DNA from: Pseudomonas pergaminensis
GTDB lineage: Bacteria > Pseudomonadota > Gammaproteobacteria > Pseudomonadales > Pseudomonadaceae
Direction: 5' to 3'
Assembly (NCBI RefSeq): GCF_024112395.2
Contig: NZ_CP078013.2
Location: 4,402,001 to 4,466,000 of the forward strand
Length of the DNA stretch: 64,000 bases
Below, one piece after another: positions 54,064-62,769 of this stretch. The translations under genes and the position numbers were made by a program. Below the pieces are notes generated by a model. That model had not been told where the DNA came from and searched no databases. It was given only the letters and a program-made list of their open reading frames with translations. The first letter of the stretch is position 1, and every line of letters starts with the position of its first letter.

Positions 54064-54485
54064 GGCAGCGCCTTGGACTGCACGCTGCCGGTGAGCCAGC
54101 CGATGTCGATACGCCAACGTCGGGTACCGTTGGCCACGAGAAGGTTGCCGCCGGTGGAGCTGCCGTCAGGGTAAAACTCGACGGCAGGGCCGACCTGTTC
54201 GGCGGTGTGCAGCGTGACGCGCAGCTGCGCCGGCCACCGTTGCAGTGCCCTCCCCGGCGCCTGGAAGGTGCGCTCGCGCAAATCAAACGTGGTACGCGCG
54301 GCCTGCCCGCTCACAATCGCGCCCGCCCGCGTAGTGCGCAGCGCCTCCACCATCTGCCCCACCGCCCGCCGCTCTTTCGCCGCCTGCAGACCCTGGCGCA
54401 CACCCAGCCCCAGCACGCTGGCAGCCAGGCTGATCAACAGGATCACCACCAGCATTTCCAGCAGGGTAAAGCCGCGCTGGAACAT
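54060..54485 (-). CDS. gspH: Minor pseudopilin GspH
   Basis: 141 residues. Prepilin leader MFQRGFTLLEMLVVILLISLAASVLG, then AVGQMVEALRTTRAGAIVSGQAARTTFDLRER and a C-terminal VEFYPDGSSTGGNLLV, typical of GspH/XcpU. It starts 7 bases after gspG. Confidence 0.85.
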   Translation of the reverse strand: MFQRGFTLLEMLVVILLISLAASVLGLGVRQGLQAAKERRAVGQMVEALRTTRAGAIVSGQAARTTFDLRERTFQAPGRALQRWPAQLRVTLHTAEQVGPAVEFYPDGSSTGGNLLVANGTRRWRIDIGWLTGSVQSKALP

Positions 54486-54492
54486 GGCAGCG

Positions 54493-54882
54493 TTACTCCC
54501 AATTGCCCAGGTCAGCGCTGTAGCCTTCGCCGCCCGGCTGGCCATCCTGGCCGTAAAAAATCAGGTCGAACGCACCGTGTTCGCCAGGGAAGCGATAGCC
54601 AAAGGCATGCCCGAACGGATCCTTGAGGTCCGAAGGCTTGGCATAGCCGCCGGGCCTGTCTACCAGCTGTTGCAGGCTGGTGGGCGGTGCGCCGACGTCG
54701 AGGGCGTAGCTGTCGATCTTCATGCTCAGGCTGGCCAGTTGGGCCTTGCCCGCACCGTACTTGCCCTTGTCCACATTGCCGCCGACCTGGCGCACGACGA
54801 TGGTGGCAACGATGCCCAGCAGTACGATCACCGCAAGCATTTCCAACAGGGTGAAACCGCTTTGGCGGCGTGGTGTTCTCAT
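54493..54882 (-). CDS. gspG: Major pseudopilin GspG
   Basis: 129 residues. Prepilin leader MRTPRRQSGFTLLEMLAVIVLLGIVATIVV, then the diagnostic GspG body: ALDVGAPPTSLQQLVDRP, LKDPFGHAFGYRFPGEHGAFDLIFYGQDGQPGG (Ca-binding loop) and GNWE at the end. A prepilin peptidase (GspO) must be encoded elsewhere. Confidence 0.9.
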   Translation of the reverse strand: MRTPRRQSGFTLLEMLAVIVLLGIVATIVVRQVGGNVDKGKYGAGKAQLASLSMKIDSYALDVGAPPTSLQQLVDRPGGYAKPSDLKDPFGHAFGYRFPGEHGAFDLIFYGQDGQPGGEGYSADLGNWE

Positions 54883-54895
54883 GGGTTCAGCTCCT

Positions 54896-56092
54896 TCATA
54901 TATTGCTGGTCAGGCTCATCAGCGGCAGCATGATCGCCAACATGATCACCGCCACCAGCACCGCCATGACCACGGTCAGGGACGGCACCAGTGCAGCGAG
55001 CAGGCGGTCGATGCCGCGCTTGGCGTCGACGTCGAAAACGTCGGCGACCTTGAGCAGCATGCTGTCGAGTTCGCCGGCCTGTTCGCCGACTTCAATCATT
55101 TGCAGGGCCAGTTCGGGCAGCAGCGGCTGGCTGCCAAATGCGCTGGCGAGGGTGCCACCGCCCTTTACCGATTCCGCCGCATGCCCCACTTGGGCCTGCA
55201 GCGCGCGGTTGGTGCAGACTTGCCGCGCAATCACTAAGGCCTGCAGCAAGGCCACGCCATTGCTCAGCAGCGTGCCAAGGGTGCGGGTCAGGCGCGCCGC
55301 TTCGACGCGTTGCAACAACGGGCCAATCACCCGGATGCCCAGCAGGCGCCGGTCGTATTGCTCCCGAAACGCTGGGTCGCGCAGGCGGGCGGCCCATAGC
55401 CAACCGATCAGGATCAACCCGGCCAACAGCGCCAAGCCATAGGTGCCGAGGAACGCTCCGAGGGCGAGGATCACCTCGGTGATCAACGGAATCGGCACGC
55501 CCAGGTCCTGGAAGATCGGCACGAACTGCGGCACTACATAGGCCAGCAACAGCGCCAGGGAACCGAGCACGCCCACCACCAGGAAGGCCGGGTAGATCAG
55601 CGCGTTGACCACTTCGCCGCGCAGCCGCTGACTGCGCTCCAAGTAGTCGCTGAGTTGGCGCAGGGTGTTTTCCAACGCGCCACCGGCCTCCCCGGCGCGC
55701 ACCATGCTCAGGTACAACGGCGAGAAACTGCCGCCCTCTTGTTCCAGCGCTGTCGATAAGGGCTTGCCCGCCTTGACGTGATCGCGGATGCGTTCGATCA
55801 ACGCGCGCACCGGAGCTGGGCCGGGTTGCTTGAGCAACAGGTTCAACGCGCGTTCAAGGGGCTGGCCAGCCCCCAGCAACGTTGCCAATTGCTGGGTAAA
55901 ACTCACCAAGGCCTGGCCCTTCATTTGCCCACGTGCAGTGCGCAGCAGAGGGCTGCCGGCCGCTTCAATCTGCAACAGCAACAGGCCGCGTTTGTGCAGG
56001 ATCGCCACCGCAGCGGCTTGATCCGGAGCTTCCAGGGTACCGTTCTGCGGCCCCCCCTGGCTGTCCAGGGCGCGGAACTTGAAGAGACTCAC
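54896..56092 (-). CDS. gspF: Type II secretion inner-membrane protein GspF
   Basis: 398 residues. Two T2SF domains, each with a GxPLxxAL-like motif (AGQPLERALNLLL, AGKPLSTALEQEG), SMVRAGEAGGALENTLRQLSDYL and QMIEVGEQAGELDSMLLKVADV, and three membrane helices ending MAVLVAVIMLAIMLPLMSL. It is the platform protein between GspE and the pseudopilus. Overlaps gspE by four bases. Confidence 0.92.
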   Translation of the reverse strand: MSLFKFRALDSQGGPQNGTLEAPDQAAAVAILHKRGLLLLQIEAAGSPLLRTARGQMKGQALVSFTQQLATLLGAGQPLERALNLLLKQPGPAPVRALIERIRDHVKAGKPLSTALEQEGGSFSPLYLSMVRAGEAGGALENTLRQLSDYLERSQRLRGEVVNALIYPAFLVVGVLGSLALLLAYVVPQFVPIFQDLGVPIPLITEVILALGAFLGTYGLALLAGLILIGWLWAARLRDPAFREQYDRRLLGIRVIGPLLQRVEAARLTRTLGTLLSNGVALLQALVIARQVCTNRALQAQVGHAAESVKGGGTLASAFGSQPLLPELALQMIEVGEQAGELDSMLLKVADVFDVDAKRGIDRLLAALVPSLTVVMAVLVAVIMLAIMLPLMSLTSNI

Positions 56093-57780
56093 GCGCCCTC
56101 TCCACGGGTCACGCGCAGCACTTCTTCCAGCGAAGTCACCCCCGCCAGCGCCTGGCGCAACCCTTCTTCATGCAGGGTGCGCAAACCGGCACGGCGGGCG
56201 GCCTGCTCAAGGGTGGCGGCGTCGGCGTGGCGCATCAGCAGGCCGCGCAGTTCGTCGTTCATTACCAGCAGTTCAGTGATGGCGCTGCGGCCCTGGTAGT
56301 CCCCGCGGTAGAGCAGGATCGGGCGTTGTTCGGTCAGGCGATCCAGGCCATGTTCGGCGATCAGTTCGGGCGGTGCTTCAAAAGCCACGCGGGTGGCCGG
56401 GTCCAGGCGCCGTACCAGGCGCTGGGCGAGGATGCCACTGACGGTCGAGGCGATCAGGTAGCTTTCCACGCCCATGTCCAGCAGCCGCGTGATACTGGCA
56501 GCGGCGCTGTTGGTGTGCAGGGTGGAGAGCACGAGGTGGCCGGTGAGGGACGATTGGATGGCAATGCGGCAGGTTTCCAGGTCGCGGATCTCGCCGATCA
56601 TGATCACGTCCGGGTCCTGGCGCACGATGGAGCGCAGCGCCCCGGCGAAGTCCAGGCCGATGGTGGGCTTGACCTGGATCTGGTTGATGCCTTCGAGCTG
56701 GTACTCCACCGGGTCTTCCACGGTGATGATCTTGCGCTCGGCAGTGTTGAGCCGCGACAGCGCGGTGTAGAGCGTGGTGGTCTTGCCGGAACCGGTGGGG
56801 CCGGTGACCAGCAGGATGCCGTGGGGCCGCTCCAGTAAATCGAGAAAGGCGGCCAGGCGCTGGCCATCGAAGCCCAGGCTGGGAAAGTCGAACTGCACGG
56901 TTTGCCGGTCGAGCAGGCGCATCACCACCGACTCGCCGAAACTGGTCGGCACCGTGGACACCCGCAGGTCGAGCTCCTTGCCCTGGATACGCAGCATGAT
57001 GCGCCCATCCTGGGGCAGCCGACGCTCGGCGATGTCCAGCCGCGCCATGATCTTCACCCGCGAGATCACCGCCGCCGAAGAGCTGGCGGGCGGTGCTTCG
57101 GCGTCATGCAGCACACCGTCGATGCGGTAGCGCACCTTGAGCTGGTTTTCGAAGGGTTCGATATGGATGTCCGAGGCACGCTGTTCCACCGCGCGCTGCA
57201 GGATCAGGTTGACCAACCGGATCACCGGCGCCTCGGAGGCCATGTCCTTGAGGTGTTCGATATCTTCCTGGGCGCCGCCCTGCTCATCGAGGTTTTCGAT
57301 CAGCGTGCCCATGGCCGAGCGGCCCTGCCCGTAGTAGCGCTCGATCAACGTATCGACTTCATTGCGCGGGCCGATCGCCAGCCACACCGGCACTTGGCAC
57401 GCATAGGCCAGGGCCTGGAACGGATAGAGCTGCGCCGGGTTGGCGGCGAGCACCCGCAGGCCGCCCTGGGTCCAGCCCATGGGCACTACTTGGTAGTGAC
57501 GCATGAAGCGTTCGGTCAAGACGGGCAAGGGATCAAGCAACGGCGGCGCAGCGTCGGCCAGCAACAGCGGCGCCCCGAGCAACGCTGCCCAGGCGCGGGC
57601 CAGTTCGACTTCAGAGACCAGGCCCAGGCGCGTCAGCAGGCTCAGCAGGTCGTCCGTGGACAGGCGGCGGGCGCGCTCCAGGTCGACGGTTTTCAACCCG
57701 GCATGCTGCATCAGCCACGCGCACACCTGTTCGGTGTGCGGGATCTGCATCTGGCAGGCATCGATAGGCGCTGACGACAT
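56089..57780 (-). CDS. gspE: Type II secretion ATPase GspE, lacking the tetracysteine site
   Basis: 563 residues. N1/N2 domains, then the ATPase core: RASDIHIEPFENQLKVRYRIDG, RLPQDGRIMLRIQGKELDLRVS, Walker A GPTGSGKTTTLYTAL (near 327), Asp box ITVEDPVEYQLEGINQIQV, Walker B DPDVIMIGEIRDLET (near 395) and the His box LVLSTLHTNSA. The zinc-binding four-cysteine insertion usual after QRLVRRL is replaced by DPATRVAFEAPPELIAEHGLDRL, with no cysteine. The C-terminal YQGRSAITELLVM is normal. First gene of the operon. Confidence 0.92.
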   Translation of the reverse strand: MSSAPIDACQMQIPHTEQVCAWLMQHAGLKTVDLERARRLSTDDLLSLLTRLGLVSEVELARAWAALLGAPLLLADAAPPLLDPLPVLTERFMRHYQVVPMGWTQGGLRVLAANPAQLYPFQALAYACQVPVWLAIGPRNEVDTLIERYYGQGRSAMGTLIENLDEQGGAQEDIEHLKDMASEAPVIRLVNLILQRAVEQRASDIHIEPFENQLKVRYRIDGVLHDAEAPPASSSAAVISRVKIMARLDIAERRLPQDGRIMLRIQGKELDLRVSTVPTSFGESVVMRLLDRQTVQFDFPSLGFDGQRLAAFLDLLERPHGILLVTGPTGSGKTTTLYTALSRLNTAERKIITVEDPVEYQLEGINQIQVKPTIGLDFAGALRSIVRQDPDVIMIGEIRDLETCRIAIQSSLTGHLVLSTLHTNSAAASITRLLDMGVESYLIASTVSGILAQRLVRRLDPATRVAFEAPPELIAEHGLDRLTEQRPILLYRGDYQGRSAITELLVMNDELRGLLMRHADAATLEQAARRAGLRTLHEEGLRQALAGVTSLEEVLRVTRGEGA

Positions 57781-58002
57781 AATTTTGAGGTATCTAGTGT
57801 TGCGGGAAAGTATGGCTATTTGGAACTACCGAAAGATGCCATTAGTTAGCCACAACCCAAGCGAGAGTAAGCCGGGGTTATCGACTGGAAGTTATAGCGC
57901 TAGTTCCTGAGATAGGGGAATAAAATAAACACAATGACCAACAAGGCCGGGACAGAGCCTTAGCAGCTAATAGCCATCACTTCACTAGTTGCAATTAGCC
58001 AC

Positions 58003-59043
58003 TTACGCGCTTTCACGCGCAATTAAACGGCACTCCAATAAATTCAACCGGCTTACTTCATGTTCAACGGGTAGCACGCCCAGACTTTCAAGTACGCGCG
58101 TCGCGGCCAATACACCAATTTCCAACGCTGGCGGTTTGATGGTGCTGAGGCTCGGCAACAGCATTTCGGCAAACGGATAATCACCAAAACCCAGCACCGC
58201 GCAGTCCTGCGGGATCTTCAGCCCGGCACGTTGCCCGGCCAACAGACCACCGGCCGCCAGGTTGTCGTTGGCAAAGAAGATCGCATCCGGCGGCGTGGCA
58301 TGGCTCATCAGCACTTGCATTGCCTGTTTGCCCGCTTCGAAAGGCGCGCGGTCGGCGTCGGGGGCAAAGACCCAGGGCTGCACGCCCAACTCGGCCAGGG
58401 TGGCGGCGAACCCTTCGCCCCGCTCCCTCGCGCTGAAGTCCCCTGTCGCACTGTTCTGCACGAAAGCGATACGCCGATAGCCCTGGCCATGCAGGTAACG
58501 CGCGGCGGTGACGCCCACGTCGTAGTGGGAAAAACCGATCTGCAACGGCGCACGCTCGGGCACGTAGTCCCAGGTTTCCACCACCGGTATATCCGCGTCG
58601 GCGATCATCTTCTCGGTGCCGACGCTGTGGAAACGACTGGTCAGCACCAGCGCCGCCGGCGACCAACCGAGGAATGCGCGCACCGCGCTTTCTTCTTGCT
58701 CGGCGCTGAAATAACTCGACGCCAACAACAGCTGGTACCCGTGCCGACTGAGGGTGTCGCTGAAGCCCTGGATGGTGTTGGCAAAGATCGGCCCCGAGAT
58801 GTTCGGGATCACCATCGCCACGATGCGCCCGCGCGCCGAGGCCAGCCCGCCAGCCACCAGGTTGGGCACGTAACCCAGCTCGGCCACCACCTCGGCAATC
58901 CGTTCACGCCGCTCCGGCGATACCTGCTCCGGCTGGTTGAAGTAGCGCGACACGGTAATGGCCGACACCCCGGCCTGGCGGGCCACGGTGTCCAGGGTGA
59001 CGCGCCCGGCGCCACGGCGCTTGCGCGGTTTGTCTTCACTCAC
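58003..59043 (-). CDS. LacI/GntR-type repressor of the TonB-monooxygenase operon
   Basis: 346 residues. The HTH VTLDTVARQAGVSAITVSRYFN (about 16-37) and hinge EVVAELGYVPNLVAGGLAS precede a periplasmic-binding-protein-like domain (IVAMVIPNISGPIFANTIQGFSD, ADIPVVETWDYVP, PDAIFFANDNLAAGGLLAGQRAG, VLGFGDYPFAEMLLPSLSTI). It is divergent from a TonB-receptor gene whose promoter carries a perfect LacI-type palindrome, so it most likely represses that operon until an inducer binds. 57781-58002 on its far side holds no gene. Confidence 0.9.
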   Translation of the reverse strand: MSEDKPRKRRGAGRVTLDTVARQAGVSAITVSRYFNQPEQVSPERRERIAEVVAELGYVPNLVAGGLASARGRIVAMVIPNISGPIFANTIQGFSDTLSRHGYQLLLASSYFSAEQEESAVRAFLGWSPAALVLTSRFHSVGTEKMIADADIPVVETWDYVPERAPLQIGFSHYDVGVTAARYLHGQGYRRIAFVQNSATGDFSARERGEGFAATLAELGVQPWVFAPDADRAPFEAGKQAMQVLMSHATPPDAIFFANDNLAAGGLLAGQRAGLKIPQDCAVLGFGDYPFAEMLLPSLSTIKPPALEIGVLAATRVLESLGVLPVEHEVSRLNLLECRLIARESA

Positions 59044-59094
59044 GGGATGATCCTGTTAAAAACCAAAAAGAATATAGGACTAATTTTTCAGTAT

Positions 59095-59124
59095 TTGACG
59101 TTCTAAACCAGACCTACCAATAAT
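59095..59124 (+). promoter_or_regulatory. Probable sigma-70 promoter of the organosulfur-type operon
   Basis: TTGACG (59095-59100) and AATAAT (59119-59124) are separated by 18 bases. The LacI-type operator starts 6 bases further on, covering the expected transcription start. Confidence 0.5.
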
Positions 59125-59129
59125 GCCGA

Positions 59130-59143
59130 TGTTAGCGCTAACA
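59130..59143. promoter_or_regulatory. LacI/GntR-family operator
   Basis: TGTTAGCGCTAACA is a perfect 14-bp palindrome with the central CG common to LacI-family sites. It lies between the divergent repressor and TonB-receptor genes, just after a plausible -10. Confidence 0.75.
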
Positions 59144-59251
59144 AAGCGCGCTGTCTGCTACTCGCTCGAGCGAATGCCCAAGACATTTTCACAGGCGCTG
59201 GCGGTCGCAAGAACCGCAGCGGTTCAGGGCATTCTTTTGAGCGGACACAGC

Positions 59252-61435
59252 ATGCACACACACGCGCACTTATTACTCCTTGCCGGTTTGACCGCCCTTC
59301 CCGTGGCCACGACCTTTGCTGCCGACGAGCCGCAAGCCACCCTCAAAGCGGTGACCGTTACCGCGACCCGCCGCGAAGAATCGCTGCAAAAAGTGCCGGT
59401 GGCGGTTTCCGTGCTGGATGGCGAGCAGTTGGAACGCGACAACCGCAACGGCGTGGCGAGTATCGCTCAACAAGTGCCGTCGCTGAACTTCCGCACCGGG
59501 GCCTCCAACAAAGACACCTCGTTGTTCGTGCGCGGCGTGGGCACCATTTCCACCTCCCCCGGCGTCGAGCCCACGGTTGCCACGGTGATCGACGGCGTGG
59601 TCTACGCCCGCCCCGGGCAGGCAACCCTCGACCTGCTGGACCTTGAACGCATCGAAGTACTGCGCGGCCCGCAGGGCACTTTGTTCGGCAAAAACGCGTC
59701 GGCCGGCGTGCTGAATATCACCAGCAAGGCGCCCACCGCCGAGACCCACGGCTATGTCGACCAGTCCGTCTACAGCGGCAACGAAAGCCGCACGCGCTTC
59801 GGCATCGGCGGCAGCCTGGTGCCGGAGGTGCTCAAGGGGTCGATCAGCACGCTGTTTGGCAGCTATGACGGCAACGTGGACAACAAGCACAATGGCCAAG
59901 AGGTCAACGGTTACAACCACAAAGGCATTCGCGGCAAGCTGGAATTCACGCCCAATGACGATGTGAAGCTGACCCTGATCGCCGACTACATGCAGTCCCA
60001 CGACGACGCGCCGAACGGCGTGGTCAGCAAGTCCCTGACCCCGGCGTTCGCCAACGCGCTGAGCCCGGTGCGGGCGTCCAGCGACAACCGCGACATCAAC
60101 ACCGATACCCGCAGCCATGTGGAAGACACCAACAAGGGTTTGTCGGCGCAATTGGACTGGCACCTCGGTGACTACACCCTGACGTCGATCACCGCCTGGC
60201 GCGGCTGGGACAACACCCAATACCAGGACGGCGACCGTCTCGGCACCGTTACGGCGGCCTTCCCCGGTACCGCCGACAAGGGCGAGCTGGACTTCAACCA
60301 GTACTCCCAGGAACTGCGCCTGGCTTCGCCCAAGGGTGAATTTGTGGAATACGTTGGCGGCCTGTTCTACATGCATGGCAAGGACGAAGAGACCTATCAA
60401 CGCACTCTCACGACCACCACACGCACCGACCGTGGCATCGCCGACTACAGCACCACCAACGACAGCTACGCGGTATTCGGCGAAACCACGCTGAACTTCA
60501 CCTCACGCTTTCGTGGCATCGCCGGGCTGCGCTACACCCACGATGACCTGAAATACGATCACCGCCGCGTCTCTACCTCAGCCACTACAGTCAGCGGGAT
60601 CCAGCCGGCCACCTCCAGTTCGGGCTCGGTGGACGAAGACGGTTGGTCCGGTCGCCTGGGTGTGCAATACGACCTGACCGACAGCATCACCACTTACCTC
60701 ACCTACTCCCGTGGCTACAAAGGCCCGGCGTACAACGTGTTCTTCAATATGCAGCCGCGCGACACCGACGCGCTCAAGCCGGAAACCTCCAATACCTGGG
60801 AAGCCGGGATCAAGGCCACGGCGTGGAACAACCGCCTGACCACCAACCTGGCGGTCTTCCACAGCGACTACGACAACTACCAGGCCAACTTTTTCGACAC
60901 CGTCGCCGGGCAGGTGGTCACCCGCCTGATCAATGCCGGCAGCGTCAGCACCGAAGGCGTCGAGCTGGATTATGCCTTGCAGGCCACCCAGCAACTCAAG
61001 CTCTCCGGCGCCCTGGCCTACACCCGTGCGCGCATCGACGAATTCGCCTGCCCGGCGGGTGCGGCCGCCACGTGCAACGTGAACGGCAAGCCGCTGCCCT
61101 TCAGCCCGGACTGGAAAAGCTATGTGCGCGCCGACTACAGCATCCCGCTGGATAACGGCCTGGACATCGAACTGGGTACCGACTACAGCTGGCAGAGCGA
61201 AGTGCAGTACGACATCAGCCAGAACGTCGACACCCAGCAAGGCGCCTATGGCATCTGGAACGCCAGTGTGGCGCTGGCCGACTACAGCGATGGCTGGCGC
61301 GTCGCGTTGCTGGCCAAGAACCTCGCCGACAAGTCTTACTCGCCATTGCTGGCCAGTGGCGGCAACTACATCTACCGCGCCGTGCCCCGTGACGATGAAC
61401 GTTACTTCGGCGTGCAACTGCGCAAGGATTTCTAA
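59252..61435 (+). CDS. TonB-dependent receptor of the LacI-controlled operon
   Basis: 727 residues from ATG 59252, which opens a good signal peptide (MHTHAHLLLLAGLTALPVATTFA-A). The plug has TLKAVTVTATRREESLQKVPVAVSVLDG, LFVRGVGTISTS, VYARPGQATLDLLDLERIEVLRGPQGTLFGKNASAGVLNI; the barrel ends DDERYFGVQLRKDF. The frame is open to 59123, but that start would place the operator inside the gene. This subgroup often imports organic molecules; with the monooxygenase and SsuA-like genes behind it, an organosulfur substrate is likely. Confidence 0.88.
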   Translation: MHTHAHLLLLAGLTALPVATTFAADEPQATLKAVTVTATRREESLQKVPVAVSVLDGEQLERDNRNGVASIAQQVPSLNFRTGASNKDTSLFVRGVGTISTSPGVEPTVATVIDGVVYARPGQATLDLLDLERIEVLRGPQGTLFGKNASAGVLNITSKAPTAETHGYVDQSVYSGNESRTRFGIGGSLVPEVLKGSISTLFGSYDGNVDNKHNGQEVNGYNHKGIRGKLEFTPNDDVKLTLIADYMQSHDDAPNGVVSKSLTPAFANALSPVRASSDNRDINTDTRSHVEDTNKGLSAQLDWHLGDYTLTSITAWRGWDNTQYQDGDRLGTVTAAFPGTADKGELDFNQYSQELRLASPKGEFVEYVGGLFYMHGKDEETYQRTLTTTTRTDRGIADYSTTNDSYAVFGETTLNFTSRFRGIAGLRYTHDDLKYDHRRVSTSATTVSGIQPATSSSGSVDEDGWSGRLGVQYDLTDSITTYLTYSRGYKGPAYNVFFNMQPRDTDALKPETSNTWEAGIKATAWNNRLTTNLAVFHSDYDNYQANFFDTVAGQVVTRLINAGSVSTEGVELDYALQATQQLKLSGALAYTRARIDEFACPAGAAATCNVNGKPLPFSPDWKSYVRADYSIPLDNGLDIELGTDYSWQSEVQYDISQNVDTQQGAYGIWNASVALADYSDGWRVALLAKNLADKSYSPLLASGGNYIYRAVPRDDERYFGVQLRKDF

Positions 61436-61437
61436 GC

Positions 61438-62769
61438 ATGAGCCGTCAATTGAAGCTCGGCGCCTTTCTGATGGCCACCGGGCACCACGTCGCCGCCTGG
61501 CGCCACCCGGACGTGCCGGCACATGCCGGGCTGGACTTCGCCCAATACAAACACCTGGCACGCATAGCCGAAGCAGCGAAGTTCGATGCGCTGTTCGTGG
61601 CCGACAGCATCGCCGCGCCTACGGGTGAGATCGCCCGTCACATGGCGCGCTCGGATCATTTCGAACCGCTGACCCTGCTGTCGGCGCTCAGCGCCGTGAC
61701 CGAGCACATCGGCCTGATCGCCACGGCGACCACCACCTACAACGAGCCCTACCACGTGGCGCGCAAATTCGCCTCGCTGGATCACCTGTCTGGAGGCCGC
61801 GCGGGCTGGAATCTGGTGACCTCGGATGCCGCAGCCGAAGCGCAGAACTTTGGCCGTGATGAACACCTCGGCCACGCCGAGCGCTACAGCCGAGCCAGGG
61901 AGTTTCATCAGGTGGTGACGGGGTTGTGGGACAGTTGGGAGGACGATGCCTTCGTGCGTGACAAGGCCAGCGGCAATTACTACGACCCGGCAAAGCTGCA
62001 CGCGCTGGAGCATGTCGGCGAGCATTTTCGCGTCAAAGGCCCGCTGAACGTGGCGCGCTCGCCCCAGGGCCACCCGGTGATCGTGCAGGCCGGCTCCTCG
62101 GAAACCGGCCGTGAACTGGCGGCGCAAACCGCCGAGGTGGTGTTTACCGCGCAGACATCGCTGGAAAATGCCCAGGGGTTTTATGCCGACCTCAAGGCGC
62201 GCCTGGGGCGGCATGGACGTGAGCCGGATTCGCTGAAAATCATGCCGGGGGTGTTTGTGGTGGTGGGCCAGACCGAAGCCGAGGCCCAGGCGAAATTCGA
62301 CGAGTTCCAGGACCTGGTCGAGCCGGAAGTCGGCGTGGCCTTGCTGGGGCGCATGCTGGGCAACTTCGACTTGTCTGGTTACCCGTTGGACGGGCCGCTG
62401 CCGGCGTTGCCGTTGACTGACAGCGGGCAACGCAGCCGCCAGCAATTGCTCAGTGACCTGGCCCACCGCGAGCAACTGACACTCGCCCAACTGGGCCGGC
62501 GGATTGCCGGTGGACGCGGGCATTACAGCCTGATCGGCACGCCCGCACAGATTGCCGATGAGCTGCAGCGCTGGTTCGAAGGTGGCGCCGCCGATGGTTT
62601 CAACATTTTAGTGCCGCACCTGCCGGGCGGGCTGGAGGATTTCGCCCGATGGGTGGTGCCCGAGCTGCAGCGGCGCGGCCTATTCCGAACCGAATACACC
62701 GGCTCGACCTTGCGTGAGAACCTCGGTTTGGCGCGCCCCGACCATCGCTTCAAAAAGGAGGAGGCATGA
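61438..62769 (+). CDS. NtaA/SnaA/DszA-family FMN-dependent monooxygenase
   Basis: 443 residues. Motifs: LKLGAFLMATGHHVAAWRHP, AEAAKFDALFVADS, FEPLTLLSALSAVTEHIGLIATATTTYNEPYHVAR, LDHLSGGRAGWNLVTS, DDAFVRDKASGNYYD, GHPVIVQAGSSETGRELAA and ADGFNILVPHLPGG. It begins 3 bases after the receptor stop and overlaps the next gene (ATGA). Its place between a TonB receptor and a sulfonate-type binding protein suggests oxidative release of sulfite or a related group from an imported compound. A paralog is at 37979-39352. Confidence 0.88.
   Translation: MSRQLKLGAFLMATGHHVAAWRHPDVPAHAGLDFAQYKHLARIAEAAKFDALFVADSIAAPTGEIARHMARSDHFEPLTLLSALSAVTEHIGLIATATTTYNEPYHVARKFASLDHLSGGRAGWNLVTSDAAAEAQNFGRDEHLGHAERYSRAREFHQVVTGLWDSWEDDAFVRDKASGNYYDPAKLHALEHVGEHFRVKGPLNVARSPQGHPVIVQAGSSETGRELAAQTAEVVFTAQTSLENAQGFYADLKARLGRHGREPDSLKIMPGVFVVVGQTEAEAQAKFDEFQDLVEPEVGVALLGRMLGNFDLSGYPLDGPLPALPLTDSGQRSRQQLLSDLAHREQLTLAQLGRRIAGGRGHYSLIGTPAQIADELQRWFEGGAADGFNILVPHLPGGLEDFARWVVPELQRRGLFRTEYTGSTLRENLGLARPDHRFKKEEA

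Noticed and set aside
59123..59251. Extended N-terminus of the TonB receptor
   Set aside because: It would place the operator palindrome inside the coding region, and the signal peptide starts at 59252.
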